Assembly: GCF_007829885.1 (NCBI RefSeq)
Contig: NZ_VIWW01000001.1
Span: 4,960,001-5,024,000 of the forward strand
Length of the DNA: 64,000 nt
Direction of reading: 5' to 3'
Source: Streptomyces brevispora
GTDB taxonomy: Bacteria > Actinomycetota > Actinomycetes > Streptomycetales > Streptomycetaceae
Part shown: in pieces, positions 1 through 7,787 of the stretch
How positions within the stretch are numbered: position 1 is the stretch's first letter
How the letters are laid out: each line of letters begins with the position of its first letter
Made by a program: the position numbers and the translations under genes
Notes under the pieces: generated by a model
The model's database searches: none
What the model saw: the letters and a program-made list of their open reading frames with translations, nothing else
What the model was told of the DNA's origin: nothing

Positions 1-490
1 CCTCGGGCTGTCCGATGCGCCGCCAGGAGTGGAGCCGGTCGGGCAGTACCGCACCGAGGCGCCCAGGGAGCGGGCGCTCGCGCGGCGCGGCGGCGGGCAG
101 GGCTCGGACCGTATCCGCGATCAGTTGATCGACCGGCACGGAGAGCAGGTCGCGCCAGTCGGCTTGCTTTCCCTGGCCTCTCTGCTGTGGGTCCGACGGG
201 CGCAGCGAGTGTGGCGGACGCAGCGGGTGTGATGGATATGACGGTTGTGACTCGTGTTCGTCCGGGACGAGGCGTACGGGTTCCGGGGCTGTGAGGTCCC
301 AGCCCGTGACGATCTGCCGCCACGCATCCGTGTCGTGGAGACGAGCGGCCTGGATGTCGAGCTCGTCAGGGGTGAGGGCGGTGGTCGGCATCGGTGTGGG
401 CTCCCCGGCATAGAGGTCCTTGTCGTTGAGGCGAATGTCCGTCCGGCACGGGGTTCGTTCCACCGGAGCGAGGCCATACGGGTGTGTCAC
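1..490 (-). CDS. Partial hypothetical protein, cut by left edge
   Basis: An open minus-strand frame starts at a GTG (complement of 488-490) and runs off the left edge without a stop, giving about 163 residues. The translation has protein-like character: it begins VTHPYGLAPVERTPC, continues through LTPDELDIQAARLHDTDAW, and ends near the edge with VLPDRLHSWRRIGQPE. The middle is rich in Pro, Ser and His. I do not recognise a family. The start is uncertain because no strong ribosome binding site precedes the GTG. The 3' end, and perhaps the informative domain, lies outside the window. Support is the long stop-free frame with a high-GC third position. Confidence 0.5.
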   Translation of the reverse strand, partial: MTHPYGLAPVERTPCRTDIRLNDKDLYAGEPTPMPTTALTPDELDIQAARLHDTDAWRQIVTGWDLTAPEPVRLVPDEHESQPSYPSHPLRPPHSLRPSDPQQRGQGKQADWRDLLSVPVDQLIADTVRALPAAAPRERPLPGRLGAVLPDRLHSWRRIGQPE

Positions 491-560
491 GACGAATTCC
501 GGGCCGGGAAGTGCCCTGGGCGCGGGGGGAAACGCCCGTACGAAGACGGCGAAATACTCC

Positions 561-590
561 AGTGCCCAGTGCCCAGTGCCCAGTGCCCAG
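561..590. repeat. 7-bp tandem repeat (AGTGCCC x4)
   Basis: Four uninterrupted copies of AGTGCCC followed by a partial AG. It is intergenic, just upstream of the partial gene at the left edge. Confidence 0.85.
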
Positions 591-920
591 CGCGCCTGTG
601 GACGTGGGCAGGGTGTGACGCATGCCAGAGAAGCCCGGTGGTACCGAGATCACGGAGCCGACGGGACTTCGCGGACTCGTCCTGGCCGCGGTCTGGTCGA
701 GACCCTGAAGGGAACGACCGCTCAGGTCGTCACGGTGACGCCCGCGGGCCCGTCGGGTTCATGGACGCGGGGGTGCCCGGGCGCCAAACCCCGACAGGTG
801 CGGCGGATACTCCGTATCGAGGCTGTGTCGACCTGCTGATCGCCGCCGTTCTCGGTACCGGCATCGGCCCACCGGCATCGCACTTGCCGTGCTGACCGCG
901 TTCAGCATCGGTGTGACCGG

Positions 921-960
921 CAGCCCGGCAGCCCGGCAGCCCGGCAGCCCTGCAGCCCGG
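921..960. repeat. 8-bp tandem repeat (CAGCCCGG x5)
   Basis: Five copies of CAGCCCGG, with the fourth reading CAGCCCTG. It lies in the noncoding stretch after the rhodanese gene's stop. Copy number of such tracts is likely to vary between strains. Confidence 0.85.
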
Positions 961-1067
961 CGCCCGCCCCCGCCGGGGCTCCCGGTCACGTGTCAGCCCC
1001 AGCCCCAGCCCCCGTCGGCCCGCCGCCCGTGTCCGCCACCGCCCCGGGCACTTGCGGGCACTTCCGG

Positions 1068-1520
1068 TCACGCGTCGACAGGGAGCCCCGCCGCGCGCCA
1101 GGCCTGGAAGCCGCCGACCAGATCGGTTGCCCGGTACAGCCCGAGCCGGTGCAGGGACTCGACGGCGAGGCTCGACGCGTAGCCCTCGTTGCAGATCACC
1201 ACGACCTGGAGGCCGTGGCTCACCGCCTCCGCCGCGCGGTGGCTTCCCTGCGGGTCCAGCCGCCACTCCAGCTCATTGCGCTCGACGACCAGCGCCCCCG
1301 GGATCAGCCCGTCCCGCGTGCGCAGCTCCGCGTAGCGGATGTCGACGAGCAGGGCTCCCTCGGCGGCTGCCGCTCTGGCCTCATCGGGACCGATCCTCTC
1401 GTATCCGGACCGGACCCGCTCCAGCAGTTCGTCGATCCCCACCTGTGCCGTCCCGACCTGTGCCGTCCCGACCCGTTCCGTACCATCTCGTTCCGTCCCG
1501 TCGTACAGTTCGTCACTCAC
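1068..1520 (-). CDS. Rhodanese-domain sulfurtransferase
   Basis: A 150-residue single-domain rhodanese, expected to move sulfane sulfur through a cysteine persulfide in the cytoplasm. The body shows the rhodanese sequence LLVDIRYAELRTRDGLIPGA and the active-site loop VVVICNEGYAS, with the catalytic Cys in CNEGYA, then a C-terminal GGFQAWRAAGLPV. The start is a GTG whose first bases overlap the stop of the upstream cysteine dioxygenase gene (GTGA overlap), so the two are translationally coupled. Such pairing fits cysteine sulfur catabolism. The N-terminus carries a five-residue repeat (GTERD, GTERV, GTAQV, GTAQV) encoded by a 15-bp DNA repeat and is probably a flexible extension. Function within the family is inferred from context. 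Confidence 0.85.
   Translation of the reverse strand: MSDELYDGTERDGTERVGTAQVGTAQVGIDELLERVRSGYERIGPDEARAAAAEGALLVDIRYAELRTRDGLIPGALVVERNELEWRLDPQGSHRAAEAVSHGLQVVVICNEGYASSLAVESLHRLGLYRATDLVGGFQAWRAAGLPVDA
1441..1500. repeat. 15-bp tandem repeat inside the rhodanese gene
   Basis: Two identical 15-bp units (1441-1455 and 1456-1470) are followed by two diverged ones. They encode the five-residue repeat at the N-terminus of the rhodanese. Because 15 is a multiple of three, copy-number change would keep the reading frame. Confidence 0.8.
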
Positions 1521-2053
1521 TGCCAGTCCTCCGGGTTTTCGGTCTGCTCCAGGCGGAGCACCGCGCCGGTGCGGCTGTAGCGGCGGATCTGCGGCAGTGG
1601 CGGATGGTAGGCGTGGACGGAGACGGCGTGCTCCGTGGCGGACTCGTTCAGCACCTCGTGCACGTGGTGCCGGCCGAAGGCCTTGCCCTGACCAGCAGTC
1701 AACTCCCGTGACCGGTCGATGTTCTCGGTCAGCTCCAGGGTCTTCCACCCGTCGGTGGGCAGCCGCGCCGCGAGTGAGTGTTCCTTGAGTGTGCCGCTCG
1801 CGGTCAGGAAGGCACCGATCGAGTCGGCGTGGTCGTGCCAGCCGGTGCCGGTGCCAGGCGGCCAGCCGATCAGCCAGGCCTCACTGCCACCGGGCCCGTC
1901 GAGCCGGATCCATGTCCGGCCCTCGGGATCGAGGGGCAGCGAGGCGATGAGGTCGGTGTCCGCGGCGGTACGGCGGAGGAAGTCGAGCAGTTCCGCAGCC
2001 GTCGGGCCGGAAGCGGACGTGCGTACGGAAACAGGGGAGGGAGAGCCAGACAC
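1517..2053 (-). CDS. Cysteine dioxygenase family protein (cupin)
   Basis: About 178 residues. It resembles type I cysteine dioxygenases, which use non-heme iron to oxidise L-cysteine to cysteine sulfinate. The iron-binding cupin motif is visible as GTGTGWHDHAD (HxH) with the third histidine in FGRHHVHEVLN. A typical 3-His segment, SVHAYHPPL, follows. The GTG at 2053 (VSGSPSPVSVRT...) was chosen because the conserved part begins soon after; an in-frame ATG at 2098 would add 15 residues. The gene is first in an operon with the rhodanese, and a cysteine-rich leader peptide lies directly upstream, suggesting control by cysteine supply. Substrate specificity (cysteine or another thiol) is inferred from the family. 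Confidence 0.85.
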   Translation of the reverse strand: MSGSPSPVSVRTSASGPTAAELLDFLRRTAADTDLIASLPLDPEGRTWIRLDGPGGSEAWLIGWPPGTGTGWHDHADSIGAFLTASGTLKEHSLAARLPTDGWKTLELTENIDRSRELTAGQGKAFGRHHVHEVLNESATEHAVSVHAYHPPLPQIRRYSRTGAVLRLEQTENPEDWQ

Positions 2054-2126
2054 GGGGACCGTCCTGAGGGTTCGCGCGGTGCTCAGGCCGTACGTCATGG
2101 CGCACGGCGGAGCAGAGGAAGGCGAT

Positions 2127-2213
2127 TCAGCAGGACGGGCGACACACGCAGCCCGCATAGCGGAGCAGGTCCATATGGACCCTCCGCCACAGGCGCACAT
2201 CGGTGTCGGTCAT
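2127..2213 (-). CDS. Cysteine-rich leader peptide upstream of cysteine dioxygenase
   Basis: A 28-codon frame (ATG at 2213, TGA at 2127-2129) that starts MTDTDVRLWRRVHMD and ends GCVCRPSC. It has three cysteines in the last seven residues and the basic RRVH(M/V)DL core seen in the short leader peptides that actinomycetes place before sulfur-metabolism genes. It sits 73 bp upstream of the chosen dioxygenase start on the same strand. The likely role is a sensor: ribosomes stalling at the Cys codons when cysteinyl-tRNA is low would change expression downstream. The attenuation mechanism is inferred; the peptide and its cysteine cluster are seen directly. Confidence 0.7.
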   Translation of the reverse strand: MTDTDVRLWRRVHMDLLRYAGCVCRPSC

Positions 2214-2245
2214 GTTCCGGAGTAGACCATGTGCGCCTGCGGGGG

Positions 2246-3859
2246 TCAATTGATGTCTGCGGTGCGGTCGGAGCGTTCGGAGGCGCGGGCCGCGCCGCCG
2301 CGCACCGCCTCCGCGGCCGCGAGGAGTTCCGCGGGCCGTACCCCGCCGAACGACTCCACGAGGTGACCGTCCGGTCTGACCAGCAGCACGGTGTGCGCGG
2401 ACGCCCCCGGATAGCTTTCGGCCACCAGCAGTTCACCCTTCACCGGCAGGGCGTCCACCGCCTCGACCAGCCGGGGCATCACCCCTGCCCGCACCCAGTG
2501 CCGCCGGTCCCACACCCCGGTACCGGGGGCCACCAGGACCAGCAGCAGCCTCCCCTGCCCCAGCCGTTCCCGGAGCCGTACGCGCGTGCCGTCCGGCGCG
2601 GTCACCCGTACATCGGCGACCGGCGCACCGGGGGGCGTACCAACGGGGACGTGCGCCTCGGCGCGTGGGGGCGCAAGGGGGGACAGGGAGTAGGAAGGGG
2701 GCGCACCGAGGGGGCCACATCCCAGATGTCCGTCGGTGAGCAGCGAATCGTGCCCCCGTGCGCTCCCCGGGACCAGGGTCCGCAGCCCTCCGCCGCCCCG
2801 CAGTATCGGCAGCGACTGGTCGGCGGCGCGCAGCCGCGAGGCGACCGCGGCCCGGCGCTCGGCCTGGTAGCTGTCGAGGAGTACGTCGGACGCGCCGTGA
2901 TGCCAGGCCAGCGCCAGTTTCCAGGCCAGGTTCTCGGCGTCCCGCAGCCCCTCGTCCAGCCCCTGGGTGCCGAGCGCGCCCAGCAGATGGGCGGCGTCCC
3001 CGGCCAGGAAGGCCCGCTTCACCCGCCACCGCCGGGCGAGCCGGTGGTGCAGTGTGTAGACGCCGGTGTCCAGCAGCTCGTACGGGGGCGTCTCGCCGCA
3101 CCAGCCCGCCAGGGTGTCCCGGACCCGGGAGACCAGGACATCGGGAGTCACGAGCTCGCCACGCGGCGGCAGCAGCCAGTCCAGCCGCCAGACGTCGTCC
3201 GGCAGCGGCCGTGCGGTCACCTCGGCGCCACCCGTGCGCCACGGCGGAAGCCGGTGCAGCACGGCCTCGCCCGGCCAGGGCAGCTCCGTGCGCAGTGCGG
3301 CGACGGCATGCCGCTCCACCGCCGTACGCCCGGGGAACCTGATGTCCAGGAGCTTGCGCACGGTGGACCGCGCCCCGTCGCAGCCGACCAGGTAACTCCC
3401 GCGCCACCAGGTCGAACCGGGCTCCCTGGTGTGCACGGTGACCCCGGCCGGGTCCTGCTCCAGCGTGTCGATCCGGCTGAGCCGTGCCGTCTGGACGAGG
3501 TCCTGCGCTGCCACCGCGTCCCGCAGCCCGCGCATCAGCGCGTGCTGCGGCACATGGACGGGAGCGGCCGGCGGATCCCCCAGCGGGGAGCCTTCGCCGA
3601 GGGGCAGTTCGCGTACCAGCTGCTTGCGCCGCATGGACCGCCAGCCGGACCAGCGAAGGCCCTCGTCCTGGAGCGTCTTGCAGCCGAGCCGCTCCACCAG
3701 CGCTGCGGTGTCCTCGCGGAGCACGACCGTGCGGGCCGGGCGCGTCTCGTCCTTGCCGGGGTCCTCGTCGAGGAGTACGGAGGGCACACCCTGCGCAGCG
3801 AGGGCGAGCGACAGCACCAGACCGACCGGCCCGGCACCGACGATGATCACCGGGTCCAC
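2246..3859 (-). CDS. FAD-dependent aromatic monooxygenase (PheA/TfdB type)
   Basis: About 537 residues. The N-terminal Rossmann motif VIIVGAGPVGLV binds FAD. The mid-protein LVGCDGARSTVRKLL is the DG motif of flavoprotein hydroxylases. RAFLAGDAAHLLGALGTQGLDEGLRDAENLAWKL is the second FAD-contacting GD motif. The C-terminal thioredoxin-like part is present (VRLRERLGQGRLLLVLV). These enzymes hydroxylate aromatic substrates using NAD(P)H and O2. The substrate cannot be told from sequence. The GTG at 3859 was chosen because it begins VDPVIIVGAG immediately before the nucleotide fold; the open frame extends to 4036. The gene stands alone between the cysteine pair and the glutamate importer. Confidence 0.85.
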   Translation of the reverse strand: MDPVIIVGAGPVGLVLSLALAAQGVPSVLLDEDPGKDETRPARTVVLREDTAALVERLGCKTLQDEGLRWSGWRSMRRKQLVRELPLGEGSPLGDPPAAPVHVPQHALMRGLRDAVAAQDLVQTARLSRIDTLEQDPAGVTVHTREPGSTWWRGSYLVGCDGARSTVRKLLDIRFPGRTAVERHAVAALRTELPWPGEAVLHRLPPWRTGGAEVTARPLPDDVWRLDWLLPPRGELVTPDVLVSRVRDTLAGWCGETPPYELLDTGVYTLHHRLARRWRVKRAFLAGDAAHLLGALGTQGLDEGLRDAENLAWKLALAWHHGASDVLLDSYQAERRAAVASRLRAADQSLPILRGGGGLRTLVPGSARGHDSLLTDGHLGCGPLGAPPSYSLSPLAPPRAEAHVPVGTPPGAPVADVRVTAPDGTRVRLRERLGQGRLLLVLVAPGTGVWDRRHWVRAGVMPRLVEAVDALPVKGELLVAESYPGASAHTVLLVRPDGHLVESFGGVRPAELLAAAEAVRGGAARASERSDRTADIN

Positions 3860-4045
3860 GGCGCGGCCCCCGGAACGTGTGCGGTCGGACGCGAGGAGGC
3901 GCACGGGCAGAGCGGACGGGCCGGGACGGCCCCGGGGGTCGGGGACGGTGGCGACGGAGATGCGGCGGCATAGGGGGCTCGGTGCGCGATCACAGAACGT
4001 ATGCAACCTACTGCCGGTGCGTGCGTCAAGTGACACCGGAACGTG

Positions 4046-4081
4046 GCGAGGGGCGGTGGCGAATGCGCCACCGCCCCTCGC
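4046..4081 (-). terminator. Terminator after gluD
   Basis: A perfect 16-bp GC-rich stem (4046-4061 with 4066-4081) and an AATG loop lie 20 bp beyond the gluD stop. There is no T-tract, which is usual for Streptomyces. It closes the glutamate operon before the monooxygenase gene. Confidence 0.8.
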
Positions 4082-4101
4082 GGACGTCTGTCGACGAGCC
4101 G

Positions 4102-5013
4102 TCAGGTGGCGCGTCCGTCATCAATGTTGAGCGACGGCGCACCGATCGTCTCCAGGTCGCCCCCGGGGCCGGTGCCCACGACAGCGCCCGTGCTCTTCTT
4201 CGCGCGCCGGAGCCGCCGCTCCAGCCAGCTCGCGAACGAGGTGAGGGCGAAGTTCAGCGCCATGTAGAGCACGGCGATGATCGTGAAGCACGCGATGGTG
4301 TTCGCGCCGTAGTTCGCGGCCATCGGCCGGACCGAGGCCAGCAGCTCCGGGAAGCTGAGCACCGCGCCACCGAGGGCGGTGTCCTTCACGATCACCACGA
4401 TCTGGCTGACGATCGCGGGCAGCATGGCGGTCACCGCCTGCGGCAGCAGCACGAAGACCATGGTCTGGCCCTTGCGCATGCCGATCGCCTTGGCCGCGTC
4501 CGTCTGCCCCGACGGGAGCGTCAGGATGCCGGCCCGCACGATCTCGGCGAGCACCGAGGCGTTGTAGAGCACCAGCCCCGTGATCACGGCGTACAGCAGG
4601 CGGGTGTCCGGGGCGAGGTCGGTGTACTCGAAGTACGCCTGGTTCGCGATGAGCATCAGGATCAGCACCGGAATGGCGCGGAAGAACTCCACGACCACGC
4701 CCGACGGCGCCCGCATCCACCGGTGGTCCGAGAGCCGGCCTATCCCGAACAGTGCGCCCAGCGGCAGAGCGATGATCAGCGCGAAGAACGCCGCCTTGAG
4801 CGTGTTCTGGAGTCCGGGCCAGATGTACGTATCCCACGGCTGGGAGCTGGTGAGAAAGGGCTTCCACTTGATCCAGTCGAGCTGGTGCTTGGAGGCGAGA
4901 CCGTCGTACACCCACCACACCACGGCTGCCGCGCCCAGCACGAACAGGACGGTGTAGAGGACGTTCCGACGCTTGGCGCGCGGCCCCTGTGCGTCGTAGA
5001 GGACCGAGGTCAT
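4102..5013 (-). CDS. gluD: Glutamate ABC transporter permease GluD
   Basis: A 303-residue inner-membrane permease of the polar amino-acid uptake family. The cytoplasmic N-terminus is followed by a first membrane span (VLYTVLFVLGAAAVVWWVY), then the HAAT permease core with the conserved EAA-type loop (ASVLAEIVRAGILTLPSGQTDAAKAIG) that contacts the ATPase. The ATG overlaps the gluC stop by 4 bp (ATGA), indicating translational coupling. It ends with a charged tail (LERRLRRAKKST). It is the last gene of gluABCD and is followed by a strong hairpin. With GluC it should form the channel for glutamate import energised by GluA. Confidence 0.92.
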   Translation of the reverse strand: MTSVLYDAQGPRAKRRNVLYTVLFVLGAAAVVWWVYDGLASKHQLDWIKWKPFLTSSQPWDTYIWPGLQNTLKAAFFALIIALPLGALFGIGRLSDHRWMRAPSGVVVEFFRAIPVLILMLIANQAYFEYTDLAPDTRLLYAVITGLVLYNASVLAEIVRAGILTLPSGQTDAAKAIGMRKGQTMVFVLLPQAVTAMLPAIVSQIVVIVKDTALGGAVLSFPELLASVRPMAANYGANTIACFTIIAVLYMALNFALTSFASWLERRLRRAKKSTGAVVGTGPGGDLETIGAPSLNIDDGRAT

Positions 5014-5675
5014 CGCTTCACCGCTACCTTCTTGCTCACCCAGCCGAGGATGAGGCCGGTCGGGAGGGTCAGAACGATGAAGCCGAATGCGAAGACAGCC
5101 GAGATCAGAAGGAGCTGCGCTTCGTTCTCGATCATCTTCTTCATCAGGTAGGAGGCCTCCGCCACCCCGATCGCGGAAGCGACGGTGGTGTTCTTCGTCA
5201 GCGCGATCAGCACGTTGGAGAGCGGATTGACGACCGAGCGGAAGGCCTGCGGGAGGATGATCAGCCGCAGAACCTGGGTGAAGCTCAGGCCGAGGGCGCG
5301 TGCGGCCTCGGCCTGACCGACCGGCACCGTGTTGATGCCGGACCGCAGGGCCTCGCACACGAAGGCGGCGGTGTAGGAGCTCAGAGCGAGTACCGCGAGC
5401 CGGAAGTTGATCCCCGTGAATCCGTCGGCGCCGAGCTTGACGCCGAGCGTGGAGAACAGGCCGAGCGACGCGAAGAGAATGATCACGGTCAACGGAATGT
5501 TCCGGACCACGTTCACATAGCCGGTCGCGAAACCGCGCATCAGGGGGACCGGGCTGACCTTCATGCCGGCCAGCAGCGTTCCCCATATGAGGGAGCCGAG
5601 GGCGGAGTAGACGGTGAGCTGCACCGTCACCCAGAAGGCCCCCAGCAGGTCGTAACCATCAAGAAAGTCGAACAC
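5010..5675 (-). CDS. gluC: Glutamate ABC transporter permease GluC
   Basis: A 221-residue HAAT-family permease with about five membrane spans. The EAA loop reads SYTAAFVCEALRSGINTVPVG followed by QAEAARALGL. The GTG start is preceded by a GGGAG ribosome binding site about three bases away. The stop overlaps the gluD ATG. A GC-rich 11-bp hairpin sits between gluB and this gene, which may let the binding protein be made in excess of the membrane subunits. Confidence 0.92.
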   Translation of the reverse strand: MFDFLDGYDLLGAFWVTVQLTVYSALGSLIWGTLLAGMKVSPVPLMRGFATGYVNVVRNIPLTVIILFASLGLFSTLGVKLGADGFTGINFRLAVLALSSYTAAFVCEALRSGINTVPVGQAEAARALGLSFTQVLRLIILPQAFRSVVNPLSNVLIALTKNTTVASAIGVAEASYLMKKMIENEAQLLLISAVFAFGFIVLTLPTGLILGWVSKKVAVKR

Positions 5676-5707
5676 GATCTCCCGCGCTTCCGCGTGTAGG
5701 AGGGCAC

Positions 5708-5735
5708 GGCGCGCCGCCCTCAGTGGCGGCGCGCC
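5708..5735 (-). terminator. Hairpin between gluB and gluC
   Basis: An 11-bp perfect stem (5708-5718 with 5725-5735) with a 6-nt loop in the 74-bp gap. Intercistronic hairpins of this kind after a binding-protein gene commonly act as partial terminators or mRNA stabilisers; which one applies here is inference. Confidence 0.6.
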
Positions 5736-5749
5736 CGGTCAGCCCTGCT

Positions 5750-6595
5750 TCACTTGACGACGTTGCCGATCTTCGGGGCGGGCTCGTTCTTGTAGTTCGC
5801 CGGGCCGAAGTTGGCCTTCACGGCCTTCTCCCACGAACCGTCCGAGACCATCTTGGTGAGCGCGTCGTTGATCTTCTTCTTGAGGTCGGCGTCGCCCTTC
5901 TTCAGGCCGATGCCGTAGTTCTCGTTGGTCATCTTGAAACCGGCCAGCTTGAACTTGCCCTTGTTGGCGTCCTGCGAGGCGTAGCCGGCCAGGATGCTGT
6001 CATCGGTGGTCAGGGCGTCAACGGCCTCGTTCTCCAGGCCGGTCAGGCACTCCGAATAGCCGCCGTACTCCTGGAGGTCCGCCTTCGGGGCCAGCTTGTC
6101 GTGGACGTTCTGTGCCGAGGTCGAGCCGGTGACCGAGCAGAGCTTCTTGTTGTTCAGGTCCTCGGGCGCCTTGATGGAGTTGTCGTCCGCGCGGACCAGG
6201 ATGTCCTGGTGGGCGAGGAGGTACGGACCCGCGAAGTCGACCTTCTGCAGCCGCTCGTCGTTGATCGAGTAGGAGGCGGCGATGAACTTTACGTCACCAC
6301 GCTCGATCGACGTCTCGCGGTCGGCGCTCTTGGTCTCCTTGAAGTTGATGTCCTTGGCGTCGTAGCCCAGTTCCTTGGCGACGTACGTGGCGACATCGAC
6401 GTCGAAGCCGGTGAACTTGCCGTCCGGAGTCTTCAGCCCGATACCCGGCTGGTCGATCTTGATGCCGATCGAGATCTTCTTGCCGCCGCTCGAACCGGAC
6501 GCGTCGTCCTTCTTGTCGTCGGAGCCACAGGCGGTGGCGGTCAGGGCGAGGGCGAGCACGGCGGCCGAGGCGGCGGTGACCTTACGAAGCTGCAT
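5750..6595 (-). CDS. gluB: Glutamate-binding lipoprotein GluB
   Basis: A 281-residue substrate-binding protein of the bacterial SBP family 3. The N-terminus is a lipoprotein signal with lipobox LTATAC (Cys about residue 23). The mature part shows the family sequence GKFTGFDVDVATYVAKELGY and ERLQKVDFAGPYLLAHQ. It should be anchored outside the membrane and hand glutamate to GluCD. Glutamate specificity rests on operon identity with the characterised Streptomyces and corynebacterial gluABCD systems, not on binding residues alone. It is likely the most abundant product of the operon. Confidence 0.92.
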   Translation of the reverse strand: MQLRKVTAASAAVLALALTATACGSDDKKDDASGSSGGKKISIGIKIDQPGIGLKTPDGKFTGFDVDVATYVAKELGYDAKDINFKETKSADRETSIERGDVKFIAASYSINDERLQKVDFAGPYLLAHQDILVRADDNSIKAPEDLNNKKLCSVTGSTSAQNVHDKLAPKADLQEYGGYSECLTGLENEAVDALTTDDSILAGYASQDANKGKFKLAGFKMTNENYGIGLKKGDADLKKKINDALTKMVSDGSWEKAVKANFGPANYKNEPAPKIGNVVK

Positions 6596-6664
6596 GGTGA
6601 AATTCCCTAGAGTTGACGCGATGTGAGTGATCAGCCGGTCCGGAAACCGGCGCCGAAGGCTCCA

Positions 6665-7453
6665 TCAGTGGTGAAGGATCTTCGACAGGAAGTCCTTGGC
6701 CCGGTCACTGCGCGGGTTGCTGAAGAACTGGTCGGGCACGGCCTCTTCGACGATCTTCCCGTCCGCCATGAAAACAACCCGGTTCGCCGCAGAACGGGCA
6801 AAACCCATCTCATGGGTGACGACGACCATGGTCATGCCGTCACGGGCGAGCTGCTGCATGACCTCCAGCACCTCGTTGATCATCTCCGGGTCGAGCGCGG
6901 AGGTCGGCTCGTCGAAAAGCATGACCTTGGGGTCCATCGCCAACGCCCGTGCGATCGCCACACGTTGCTGCTGGCCGCCGGAGAGCTGGGACGGGTACTT
7001 GTCGGCCTGGGTCGCCACGCCCACCCGGTCGAGCAGCGAACGCGCCTTGTCCTCGGCCGCCTTCTTCTCCGTCTTGCGGACCTTGAGCTGGCCCAGCATC
7101 ACGTTTTCCAGCACCGTCTTGTGGGCGAAGAGATTGAACGACTGGAAGACCATGCCGACATCGGCACGCAGCCGCGCCAGCTCCTTGCCCTCCTGGGGCA
7201 GGGGCTTCCCGTCGATCGAGATCGCGCCCGAGTCGATCGTCTCCAAGCGGTTGATCGTGCGGCACAGCGTGGACTTCCCGGACCCCGAGGGCCCGATGAC
7301 GACCACGACCTCGCCACGGGCGATCGTCAGGTCGATGTCCTGGAGCACATGCAGCGCGCCGAAGTGCTTGTTGACGTTGCTCAGCACGACCAGGTCGCCG
7401 CCGGCCGCGGGTGCAGCGTCCTCGGCGCCCTTCGTCACTGAAACTCCGCTCAT
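6665..7453 (-). CDS. gluA: Glutamate ABC transporter ATPase GluA
   Basis: A 262-residue ATP-binding subunit, first gene of gluABCD. Walker A is GPSGSGKST (about 54-62), the signature is LSGGQQQR (about 157-164), Walker B is VMLFDEP (about 177-183), and the switch histidine is in VVVTHEMGF. The ATG at 7453 gives an extra 20-residue N-terminal tail before the ABC fold. The gene diverges from gluR, the response regulator of the adjacent two-component system. The shared 334-bp intergenic region presumably carries the control sites. Confidence 0.93.
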   Translation of the reverse strand: MSGVSVTKGAEDAAPAAGGDLVVLSNVNKHFGALHVLQDIDLTIARGEVVVVIGPSGSGKSTLCRTINRLETIDSGAISIDGKPLPQEGKELARLRADVGMVFQSFNLFAHKTVLENVMLGQLKVRKTEKKAAEDKARSLLDRVGVATQADKYPSQLSGGQQQRVAIARALAMDPKVMLFDEPTSALDPEMINEVLEVMQQLARDGMTMVVVTHEMGFARSAANRVVFMADGKIVEEAVPDQFFSNPRSDRAKDFLSKILHH

Positions 7454-7787
7454 CGGCTTTTTGCTCCGTCCTCCTCGGTTGGGAAGGACCTTAGTGACGC
7501 AGTGCGACCAGCGTCATTACATCTGAGCGGAAATTGAGCATAACGATCCGGCCGCAACCGGACACTCCGTGTGAACGGGACGCCTCTCGGGCCGTCCGGG
7601 CGTACCGGGTGCATAACGGAAACATGGATGCAATGGGTGAGCACTTGACTGGCCCACCGGTCATCGGAGTGGATGCCCTGGTACACCCTGACGTGAAACG
7701 CCTCGATACGGGGAAGTGACCAGGGACGTACGCGACCGCACCGACACCGCAACTGACCAATACTGCAACTGACCGGAGAGGGAGGCC
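7454..7787. promoter_or_regulatory. Divergent control region between gluA and gluR
   Basis: A gene-free stretch between two divergent operons that must contain promoters for both. It is locally AT-richer than its surroundings (around 7515-7545 and 7605-7630). The octamer GCATAACG occurs twice in direct orientation, at 7538-7545 and 7611-7618. Whether that repeat is the GluR operator is not established by the sequence. Confidence 0.5.

Larger units (their letters stand above)
491..1067. other. Gene-free stretch with short tandem repeats
   Basis: I see no convincing gene here. It contains a 7-bp tandem repeat (AGTGCCC, four copies from 561) and an 8-bp tandem repeat (CAGCCCGG, five copies at 921-960, one with a C-to-T change). 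A 28-residue plus-strand reading frame at 622-708 (starting MPEKPGGTEITEP) has no ribosome binding site and no recognisable relatives, so it is not called as a gene. Confidence 0.5.

Noticed and set aside
622..708. 28-codon plus-strand frame starting MPEKPGGTEITEP
   Set aside because: No ribosome binding site, no recognisable family, and it lies among short repeats; kept only as a note in the gene-free stretch.
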